Assembly: GCA_024227975.1 (NCBI GenBank)
Contig: JAAETV010000342.1
Span: 1 to 5,166 of the forward strand
Length of the DNA stretch: 5,166 nt
Reading direction: 5' to 3'
Source of the DNA: Actinomycetes bacterium
Lineage (GTDB): Bacteria > Actinomycetota > Acidimicrobiia > Acidimicrobiales > SZUA-35
The translations under genes and the position numbers were made by a program. Below, in pieces: positions 1 through 4,475 of the stretch. Within the stretch, counting starts at the first letter, position 1. Each line of letters begins with the position of its first letter. The notes beneath the pieces are model-generated. The model saw only the letters and a program-made list of their open reading frames with translations, was not told the origin of the DNA and did not search any database.

Positions 1-415
1 ATCTTCCGTTTGGCCCTGACGATCCGTTGCGCCATCGTGGCCTCGGAAACGAGGAACCCCCGCGCGATCTCCGTCGTCTGAAGCCCGCCGAGCAGTCGCA
101 GTGTCATTGCCAGTCGCAAGCCCAGATTGGGGTGTCATCGACAAGCCCTCCAGCCTCGGCCTCGCGCCAAAACCGTGACGATTCCCGACGCTGATGGTCG
201 ATACCCCGGTTGCGGGCTGTTGTCGTGATCCAGCCACCAGGATTTGGCGGCACCCCATCGGCGGGCCATCTCCTGGCCACTATCACGAAAGCCTCCGACA
301 ACGCGTCTTCGGCGAGATCGACGTCACCCAGAACCCGGACCAGGGTGGTCAGGCACCGACCCGCCTCCCGGCGGTAGATCCCACCGAAGACGTCGGCGTC
401 GAATGGTGCCGCCAC
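1..415 (-). pseudogene. ECF sigma factor (ECF42-like), frame-broken, 3' end outside window
   Basis: RNA polymerase sigma factor of the ECF type that pairs with YCII/DGPF proteins. From a GTG at 413-415 the first frame encodes 103 aa of region 2, with recognisable VRVLGD, DLAEDALSEAF (about residues 33-43), PNPGGWITTTARNR and GID elements. It then reads LVDDTP and stops at TGA 104-106. A second frame carries region 4: HPNLGL, then TLRLLGGLQTTEIARGF, FLVSEATMAQRIVRAKRK, running off the window edge. In intact relatives the two parts are joined by a linker ending in a DDRLRLIFTCCHPAL-like motif. Only 'DD' and 'HP' remain, so an internal deletion with a frame change is inferred. The GTG was chosen because it lies 5 nt past the upstream stop; the next in-frame ATG upstream would overlap the YCII gene by about 50 nt. 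The second frame has an ATG (105-107) overlapping the stop as ATGA, so a split sigma factor is possible. An assembly error is the other alternative. Confidence 0.8.
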
Positions 416-420
416 CGGCG

Positions 421-777
421 CTAGTTCATCTCCACCATCAGGAACGGTCGCACCTCGACCGGCATACGGCATGCTTCCGAGCCCTTGCTGGCCCATTCGA
501 GCGCCTCATCGAGATCGGCCGCTTCGATGATGGTGAAGCCCCCGATCTGTTCCTTGGCCTCGGCGAAGGGTCCGTCGGTCATGGAGACCTCACCCCCAAC
601 CGAACAGACGACGGTTGCCGACTCGACCTCGGTCAAGGGCCCGAAGAAGAGCCACTTGCCCGCCGCCTTCAGCTCCTCTTGATAGGCCGCCACCCGGGCC
701 ATGACCTCAGCCGCCTCCTCCGCGGAGGGAGGCTCCTCACGTTCGGTCTTGAAGATCGAGAGGAGGTACTGGGGCAT
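421..777 (-). CDS. YCII-related (DGPF domain) protein
   Basis: 118-aa cytosolic protein of the YCII/DGPF family, a small dimeric alpha/beta-barrel fold with no firmly established enzymatic role; members are commonly encoded beside ECF sigma factors of the ECF42 group. Visible hallmarks are the opening MPQYLLSIF, an amphipathic helix with YQEELKAAGKW (about residues 32-42), the signature DGPFAEAKEQIGGF (68-81), then IIEAADLDEALEWA and the C-terminal VEVRPF. Length is normal for the family. The ATG at 775-777 overlaps the stop of the upstream gene (TGATG), and there is no clear Shine-Dalgarno sequence, so translation is probably coupled to the preceding gene. The broken sigma gene follows after 5 nt. 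The operon is intact on this side even though its sigma partner is damaged. Confidence 0.9.
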   Translation of the reverse strand: MPQYLLSIFKTEREEPPSAEEAAEVMARVAAYQEELKAAGKWLFFGPLTEVESATVVCSVGGEVSMTDGPFAEAKEQIGGFTIIEAADLDEALEWASKGSEACRMPVEVRPFLMVEMN

Positions 778-1082
778 CAGAGATCAAGGCCGTTGGTGCT
801 CAGGGGCGAGCCCATCATCATCTCCGGCGACCCGTCGAGCAGGCCTCCGAATTGGGCCATGGCCACCTGCATGGCTTCGGTCTGACTCACCCTTTGCATG
901 GCCTCGGGGCCGCAGAAGATGGCGAAGTAGGCATACGAGGTGCCCTCGCCTCGGTGGTAGGAGTAGACCTCCGCATCATCTTCGTCGGCGACCGCCGCTA
1001 CCTGGGCCGCCAGGGCGGCATCCATCTCATCATTCCTGCCCTCGAGACAATTGAACGTTCCCACCATGGAGAACTTCGACAT
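777..1082 (-). CDS. Small ABM-like (dimeric alpha/beta barrel) protein, function unknown
   Basis: 101-aa soluble protein beginning MSKFSMVGTFNCLEGRNDEM. The pattern of an N-terminal strand (FSMVGTF), a long helix (DEMDAALAAQVAAVADED), a strand (AEVYSYHRGEG), then SYAYFAIFCGPEAMQRVSQTEAMQ resembles antibiotic-biosynthesis-monooxygenase (ABM) domains, typically self-sandwich dimers; the catalytic role cannot be assigned. It has no signal peptide or membrane segment. The start at ATG 1080-1082 is set by a strong AAGGAG 7 nt upstream; the frame stays open to about 1526, but that extension is low-complexity and overlaps the divergent thioesterase. It is the first gene of a minus-strand unit, and its TGA (777-779) overlaps the ATG of the YCII gene. 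Association with the sigma/YCII pair suggests the same regulon. The family assignment is moderate; existence as a gene is well supported by the RBS and overlap. Confidence 0.8.
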   Translation of the reverse strand: MSKFSMVGTFNCLEGRNDEMDAALAAQVAAVADEDDAEVYSYHRGEGTSYAYFAIFCGPEAMQRVSQTEAMQVAMAQFGGLLDGSPEMMMGSPLSTNGLDL

Positions 1083-1089
1083 CTGACAA

Positions 1090-1095
1090 CTCCTT
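1090..1095 (-). promoter_or_regulatory. Shine-Dalgarno of the ABM-like gene
   Basis: Minus-strand AAGGAG lies 7 nt before the ATG at 1080-1082. It decides this start over the upstream in-frame Met codons of the long open frame. Confidence 0.8.
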
Positions 1096-1135
1096 GCTGC
1101 GTAGTCACGCATCATCTGTGTTCTGACCCCTGTAC

Positions 1136-1161
1136 TACGAACGGCCGCGCAAAGATCGACA
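1136..1161 (-). promoter_or_regulatory. Candidate ECF42-type promoter for the ABM-YCII-sigma unit
   Basis: On the minus strand TGTCGA (1161-1156) is followed after 16 nt by CGTA (1139-1136), about 54 nt before the ABM start. As I recall, ECF42 promoters carry a TGTCGA -35 and a CGWC-like -10, so this is a three-of-four match at the -10. TGTCGA occurs several other times in this GC-rich window, which lowers its weight. Confidence 0.25.
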
Positions 1162-1332
1162 TCGGGCTCAGGAATAGCTCCTGCCGCCGATTCAACCTTG
1201 ACGGTGATCTCGCCAGGGCTGACCTCGATGAGTAGATTCGGCCTTCGAACGGCGGCACCAACCGTGGAGCCGGCCGGGGGGGAAGGGCCACCATTGGACC
1301 TCGGAATCTCGAGTTGCACAGCAATCGTCGTG

Positions 1333-1359
1333 GGCCCGAGCCGCGGCCTCGGTCGGGCC
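1333..1359. other. GC-rich inverted repeat upstream of the thioesterase
   Basis: GGCCCGA (1333-1339) pairs perfectly with TCGGGCC (1353-1359) around a 13-nt loop that itself contains CCGCGG. An alternative pairing is CCGAG with CTCGG. It lies about 100 nt before the thioesterase start and has no T-tract, so it could be an operator, a leader structure or simply GC-rich coincidence. Confidence 0.4.
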
Positions 1360-1443
1360 TGTGCCCAGTCGGTAGCTCCGAAGGAGCCAACCTGGTGGTG
1401 AACGGCCGAACCGTCGGCAAACACTGGGGCCGACCATGAGTTT

Positions 1444-1447
1444 GGAG
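1444..1447 (+). promoter_or_regulatory. Ribosome binding site of the thioesterase gene
   Basis: GGAG lies 8 nt before the GTG at 1456. There is no other usable start between this GTG and the in-frame stop TGA at 1399-1401, so site and start support each other. Confidence 0.65.
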
Positions 1448-1455
1448 TAGTAGAC

Positions 1456-2241
1456 GTGCGCGACTTCCTGGGCCTGGAACCGACCGGCGACCCATCACGA
1501 TGGCGGCTCCCTGTGAGCCATGGCATATGTGGGGGCCGAGGCGCGATCTACGGCGGTTGCGGGCTGGCGGCGTCGATCGAGGCGGCTGAAGCCCAAACCG
1601 GCCGACCGACGGCTTGGGCGACATGCCAGTTCCTCAAGCCGGCCCACACCGGATCGGTGATCGACCTGCAAGTGACGATGTCAGCGGTCGGGCGGGCCGT
1701 GAGTCATGGTCGGGTGATCGCCACCGTCGATGACCAGGAGGTGTTCGTCACCCTGATCTCCCTGGGCCAGCGCCCCTTCCCCGCCGCTGGGGTTTGGGCC
1801 ACGATGCCCGACGTCTCCGGCCCTGAGGGTCTGCCCGCCCGCTACATTCGGGCCGAGAACAAGGGCGGGCTACGGGAGCGGATCACAGAGCTTGCGGTGA
1901 CCGACGATCCTGACGGGATCATGCGCAACCCAGATGGTCGGTGTGCGATGTGGATCACGATGCCCGATGGGGTGCCGGGCACGGCCTCTGCCCTGGCCGT
2001 GATCGGAGACGAGGTGTCGACCGGGACCTCGGCCGTCATCGAGCCCGACTTGCATGCCCCCAGTATCGACAACACCCTGCGGGTAGTGAACCCCAAGGCG
2101 ACCGACTGGGTGTTGGCCGATATCGAGTTGCGTTCGGTCAGTCGCGGCTTCGCCCACGGAATCGTCAACCTCTGGAGCCAGGATGGTGATCTCCTCGCCA
2201 TCGCCACCCAGACCGGCGTGGTGCGGGTCCGCGGCACCTGA
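1456..2241 (+). CDS. Acyl-CoA thioesterase, double-hotdog (TesB-like) family
   Basis: 261-aa cytosolic protein expected to hydrolyse acyl-CoA thioesters to free acid and CoA; the acyl chain preference cannot be read from sequence. The N-terminal hotdog (about 1-115) has LEPTGDPSRWRLPV, GRGAIYGGCGLAASIEA (28-44, like the GGQ-type helix of TesB) and WATCQFLKPAHTGSVIDLQV. A linker follows (116-165), then a C-terminal hotdog with APSIDNTLRVVNP (201-213), DWVLADIELRSVSRGFAHG (217-235) and the final LLAIATQTGVVRV (246-258). Asp205 and Gln252 sit where TesB has its catalytic Asp and Gln; the third polar residue is less certain. Length is normal for the actinobacterial subgroup. GTG is the only possible start. 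The gene stands alone, divergent from the ABM unit and convergent with rtcB, so there is no operon clue to its pathway; general fatty-acid or polyketide acyl-CoA turnover is the default. Confidence 0.9.
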   Translation: MRDFLGLEPTGDPSRWRLPVSHGICGGRGAIYGGCGLAASIEAAEAQTGRPTAWATCQFLKPAHTGSVIDLQVTMSAVGRAVSHGRVIATVDDQEVFVTLISLGQRPFPAAGVWATMPDVSGPEGLPARYIRAENKGGLRERITELAVTDDPDGIMRNPDGRCAMWITMPDGVPGTASALAVIGDEVSTGTSAVIEPDLHAPSIDNTLRVVNPKATDWVLADIELRSVSRGFAHGIVNLWSQDGDLLAIATQTGVVRVRGT

Positions 2242-2244
2242 GGC

Positions 2245-2269
2245 CCAGTTGACCCTTGGAGCCAACTGG
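2245..2269. terminator. Weak stem-loop between convergent genes
   Basis: CCAGTTG (2245-2251) pairs perfectly with CAACTGG (2263-2269) around an 11-nt loop, 3 nt after the thioesterase stop and just past the rtcB stop on the other strand. The position suits a bidirectional terminator, but the stem is short and there is no U-tract on either side, so it may not be an intrinsic terminator. Confidence 0.35.
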
Positions 2270-2298
2270 ACCCCTGGAGTCAGCTGACCCCCTTGTAG
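2247..2298. repeat. Degenerate tandem repeat, about 18-bp period
   Basis: AGTTGACCCTTGGAG (2247-2261) recurs as ACTGGACCCCTGGAG (2265-2279) and more loosely as AGCTGACCCCCTTGTAG (2282-2298). The first two 18-nt units agree at 14 of 18 positions. The third copy is inside the rtcB 3' end. A perfect GTCAGCTGAC palindrome covers the rtcB stop (2279-2288). Confidence 0.45.
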
Positions 2299-3461
2299 TT
2301 GACGACGGCTTCGAGGCGATGCTCGATACGGACGAGATCAGCCTGGTTGGCCATGACCTCACCAATATCCTTGTAGGCCATGGGTGACTCGTCGAGGAGC
2401 TTGGCGGCCTGGCTCCGCTGCCAGGTGCGCCCCTCCATCGACGCCTTGAACTGATCGACGGTGAAGGTCCGCTTGGCCGCCTTGCGCCCATAACGTCGGC
2501 CGGCCCCATGAGAGGCCGAGTGGTACGACAACGGGTTGCCGAGCCCCGACACCACATAGGTGCTGGTCCCCATCGAGCCAGGAATCACGCCCCAGTCACC
2601 GACACGGGCCCGGATCGCCCCCTTCCGAGTGATCCAGAGGTCACGACCGTCGTGACTTTCCCGTTCGGTGTAGTTGTGGTGGCAGTTGATACGCCACTGC
2701 TCCCGCACGGGTCGGCCCGTGGTCAACCGGAGTACGCCGAGCAGAGCGTCCATCATCTGCTCCCGGTTCTGGAGGGCATAGTCCTGGGCCCACAACATGT
2801 CGTCGATATAGGCCGAGAACCCAGGATCCGAGTTGAGGAAGTAGGCGAGGTCACGATCTTCCAGCGCCCTCTCCATGTCCTGGCAGAGTTGCCGAGCCAT
2901 CCGGATGTGAGCCTGAGCCAGCACATTGCCGACCCCGCGACTCCCCGAGTGCAGCACACACCACACCTGGTCGTCTTCGTCGAGGCAGACCTCGACGAAG
3001 TGGTTGCCTCCGCCGAGGGTGCCGAGCTGTTGGCCAACCGTTCGCTTCTGCTTGTCGGTCAGGTCGATGGGGGTGTCGAGCTGGTGGTGTTCGAGCCAAC
3101 GCCAGGCTGGCCTGGTCGGCTGCTGATGTCGGTCGAAACCGGCCGGGATTGCCTTCTGGATCCCGCCCAGGATCGAGTCGAGGCTGTCGGGCAGCATCGA
3201 GGCGGTCAGATCCGTCTCGACTGCGATCATGCCGCAGCCGATGTCGACCCCGACGGCTGCCGGGATGATGGCGGCCTCGGTTGGGATCACCGAGCCAACG
3301 GTGGCTCCCATACCCCAGTGGGCATCCGGCATCAGGGCCACCGGACCCGAAACAGCATCGCAGCGGGCTGATCGCAGAGCCTGCTGCATCGTGTTCTCTT
3401 CGATGTCACCAGCCCAGGAGCGGACCCGCTCCTTTGCTCCGTCGTTGCGCTGCTCGATCAT
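2280..3461 (-). CDS. rtcB: RNA-splicing ligase RtcB (3'-phosphate / 5'-OH RNA ligase)
   Basis: 393-aa GTP- and Mn2+-dependent RNA ligase that joins 2',3'-cyclic or 3'-phosphate RNA ends to 5'-OH ends through an RtcB-His-GMP intermediate; it acts in the cytosol on broken tRNA, rRNA or mRNA. It is collinear with E. coli RtcB (408 aa): MPDAHWGMGATVGSVIPT (44-61), AAVGVDIGCGM with Asp73 and metal ligand Cys76, LGTLGGGNHFVE with Asn153/His154, VLHSGSRGVGN with metal ligand His171, NCHHNY with His262, VTRKGA-like WITRKGAIRAR, IPGSMGTSTYVV, guanylylated His318 in SASHGAGR, MAYKDI, and the C-terminal NYKG lysine (Lys390). All key residues are present, so it should be active. The family's usual VMSR after the SHGAGR is RYGR here. 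The ATG at 3459-3461 follows an AAGGAGGGG. It is last in a minus-strand set after a Ro-like gene and an SDR gene; archease is not visible. Confidence 0.97.
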   Translation of the reverse strand: MIEQRNDGAKERVRSWAGDIEENTMQQALRSARCDAVSGPVALMPDAHWGMGATVGSVIPTEAAIIPAAVGVDIGCGMIAVETDLTASMLPDSLDSILGGIQKAIPAGFDRHQQPTRPAWRWLEHHQLDTPIDLTDKQKRTVGQQLGTLGGGNHFVEVCLDEDDQVWCVLHSGSRGVGNVLAQAHIRMARQLCQDMERALEDRDLAYFLNSDPGFSAYIDDMLWAQDYALQNREQMMDALLGVLRLTTGRPVREQWRINCHHNYTERESHDGRDLWITRKGAIRARVGDWGVIPGSMGTSTYVVSGLGNPLSYHSASHGAGRRYGRKAAKRTFTVDQFKASMEGRTWQRSQAAKLLDESPMAYKDIGEVMANQADLVRIEHRLEAVVNYKGVS

Positions 3462-3561
3462 GGTTCAGGCCCCTCCTTCCGTCTCATCGTGTGAGGCCGG
3501 TAGCCATGGTGAACGAACCCCGGACCGGTGTCGAGCCGGTTTCTGTCCGGAACCTGAACCA
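3461..3561 (-). other. Structured rtcB leader: long-range 9-bp inverted repeat with internal hairpin
   Basis: On the minus strand TGGTTCAGG (3561-3553) is perfectly complementary to CCTGAACCA (3469-3461), which covers the spacer between the rtcB Shine-Dalgarno and the A of its ATG. Just inside the first arm is a second inverted repeat: CCGGAC (3525-3520 region) with GTCCGG (3550-3545 region), enclosing ACCGG-loop-CCGGT (3524-3540). A small CTCA/TGAG pairing lies nearer the start codon. A transcript reading through from the SDR gene could fold the outer stem and mask rtcB initiation. This could also be a Y-like RNA or an SDR terminator; I found no T-tract and no convincing tRNA-like T-loop. 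In 121 nt of GC-rich DNA a 9-bp match is unusual but not impossible by chance. Confidence 0.4.
3470..3478 (-). promoter_or_regulatory. Strong Shine-Dalgarno of rtcB
   Basis: Minus-strand AAGGAGGGG ends 8 nt before the rtcB ATG. It fixes this start and implies efficient translation when not masked by the adjacent inverted repeat. Confidence 0.8.
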
Positions 3562-3582
3562 GGGCATCAGTGGTAGAGGCCG

Positions 3583-4341
3583 TCAGCCGTGGTAGCCCCC
3601 GTCGACGACGAACTCCTGCCCAGTGACGAATCCGGCGGCATCGGTGACGAGGTACAACACCATGCCGGCGACGTCTTCGGGTGTCCCGATGCGGCCGATG
3701 GGGGCCGAGTGAGCCAACTCAGCCATGCTTCCCTCGTCGAGATTGGCATCGGTCAACATGTCGGTATCGATGAAGCCGGGGTGGACGGAGTTGACCCGAA
3801 TGCCATGGCGGCCGAGCTCTTTGGCCGCGATCTTGGTCATGCCTCGTACGGCCCACTTCGACGCTCCGTAGGCCATAGAACCGAACTGCCCCTCGAGGCC
3901 GGCCACGGAGCTGATGTTCACGATCGCTCCCCCATTGTCGGCCTCGATCATGGCCCGGGCCCCAGCCCGCATACCGAGGAACACACCCGTCTGATTGATG
4001 GCCACGGTCGTGTCCCAATCAGCCATCGACGTGTTGACCAGCTTGCTCATCCTGACGATGCCGGCATTGTTGACGAGGATGTCGAGACGGCCGTGGCGAG
4101 CCACGACATCGGCTACTACGGCATCCCACTCTGACTCCGACGTCACATCGAGATGGAGGTACTCGGCCCCCTCGATCTCCCCCGCCGTCCTCTCCCCTTC
4201 GTCGTCGATCACGTCCGCTAGCACCACCGTCGCCCCTCGGGCGGTGAACAACCGCCCTTCAGCTGCCCCCTGCCCTTTGGCCCGAGCCCCACCAGTCACC
4301 AGGGCCACCCGACCACTCAACTCGTTTCCAACACCGATCAT
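3583..4341 (-). CDS. SDR-family NAD(P)-dependent oxidoreductase (classical type)
   Basis: 252-aa classical short-chain dehydrogenase with a Rossmann fold, close in style to 3-alpha/20-beta-hydroxysteroid and glucose 1-dehydrogenases; the substrate cannot be told. Seen in order: RVALVTGGARAKGQGAAE (11-28, dinucleotide loop), VVLADV with Asp43 at the end of strand 2 (favours NAD over NADP), LDVT (64-67), LVNNAGI (89-95), Asn116 in AINQTG, NISSVAG with Ser145, YGASK with Tyr158 and Lys162, VHPGFIDTDM (186-195), and FVTGQEFVVDGGY at the end. The Asn-Ser-Tyr-Lys tetrad is complete and length is normal. The glycine loop reads TG-x5-G-x-G rather than TG-x3-G-x-G, two residues longer than typical close relatives. 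ATG 4339-4341 has GAGGTG upstream. It lies 134 nt after the Ro-like gene and 121 nt before rtcB on the same strand; a role in RNA repair is not implied by its family. Confidence 0.93.
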   Translation of the reverse strand: MIGVGNELSGRVALVTGGARAKGQGAAEGRLFTARGATVVLADVIDDEGERTAGEIEGAEYLHLDVTSESEWDAVVADVVARHGRLDILVNNAGIVRMSKLVNTSMADWDTTVAINQTGVFLGMRAGARAMIEADNGGAIVNISSVAGLEGQFGSMAYGASKWAVRGMTKIAAKELGRHGIRVNSVHPGFIDTDMLTDANLDEGSMAELAHSAPIGRIGTPEDVAGMVLYLVTDAAGFVTGQEFVVDGGYHG

Positions 4342-4346
4342 GGGAG

Positions 4347-4352
4347 CACCTC
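4347..4352 (-). promoter_or_regulatory. Ribosome binding site of the SDR gene
   Basis: Minus-strand GAGGTG, with GAGG 7 nt before the ATG at 4339-4341, supports this start. Confidence 0.6.
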
Positions 4353-4359
4353 GGGGGTC

Positions 4360-4379
4360 GACAACTTCGACACGTTGTC
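4360..4379. promoter_or_regulatory. Inverted repeat upstream of the SDR gene (possible operator or leader hairpin)
   Basis: GACAAC (4360-4365) and GTTGTC (4374-4379) are perfect inverted arms around 8 nt, ending 19 nt before the SDR start codon and 7 nt before its Shine-Dalgarno. Two TGTCGA hexamers on the minus strand overlap it. It could be a repressor operator or an RNA stem near the RBS; nothing in the window encodes a matching regulator. Confidence 0.4.
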
Positions 4380-4431
4380 TATCGCATAGCGTTCACCGGC
4401 GTCGAGCGACGAGCCGTCGGCCGGACGCGCT

Positions 4432-4463
4432 CGGGTGGAGGCCGCCGAAGCGGTCTCCACCCG
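4432..4463 (-). other. Long stable hairpin with UUCG tetraloop, 3' of the Ro-like gene
   Basis: On the minus strand CGGGTGGAG, one A/C mismatch, then CCGC, loop TTCG, GCGG and CTCCACCCG form a 13-pair stem with one internal mismatch and a C(UUCG)G cap. On the plus strand the same mismatch becomes a G-U wobble, giving 14 continuous pairs with a CGAA loop. It begins 12 nt after the Ro-like stop codon. There is no T-tract, so it is not a textbook intrinsic terminator. It could stabilise the upstream mRNA 3' end, terminate or attenuate transcription, or be part of a small RNA. Confidence 0.7.
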
Positions 4464-4471
4464 TTGCAACG
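4462..4471. repeat. 10-bp perfect palindrome
   Basis: CGTTGCAACG is self-complementary and lies between the Ro-like stop codon and the long hairpin, sharing two bases with the latter. A TGATCA palindrome overlaps the stop codon (4473-4478). Function unknown. Confidence 0.4.
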
Positions 4472-4475
4472 ATGA

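Larger units (their letters stand above)
1083..1455. other. Gene-free divergent spacer between the ABM-like gene and the thioesterase
   Basis: This 373-nt stretch separates two divergent genes and should hold promoters for both. The open frames across it look like shadows: irregular composition, no RBS, no family resemblance. It contains the minus-strand Shine-Dalgarno and candidate promoter listed separately, a GC-rich hairpin at 1333-1359, a small hairpin at 1375-1387 (GCTCC, loop GAA, GGAGC), and the plus-strand RBS at 1444-1447. I see no tRNA, no known riboswitch and no convincing sigma-70 promoter. Confidence 0.6.

Noticed and set aside
244..885. 213-aa plus-strand open frame
   Set aside because: Antisense to the sigma and YCII genes, rich in Arg/Pro/His as expected for a high-GC shadow frame, with no family resemblance.
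1083..1526. N-terminal extension of the ABM-like frame to 249 aa
   Set aside because: It overlaps the divergent thioesterase start, resembles no family, and a strong AAGGAG marks the internal ATG at 1082.
1112..1624. 170-aa minus-strand open frame across the divergent spacer
   Set aside because: It runs antisense into the thioesterase N-terminus, has irregular composition, no RBS and no family resemblance.
2508..3371. 287-aa plus-strand open frame
   Set aside because: It is wholly antisense to rtcB, whose conserved residues explain the sequence; the frame is a GC-rich shadow.
3524..3540. tRNA T-arm-like hairpin (5-bp stem, 7-nt loop) in the SDR-rtcB spacer
   Set aside because: The loop TGTCGAG does not match the TTCRANY T-loop consensus, and no acceptor stem or anticodon arm could be assembled, so no tRNA or tRNA-like RNA is called.
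3589..4134. 181-aa plus-strand open frame
   Set aside because: Antisense to the SDR gene, with no recognisable domain.
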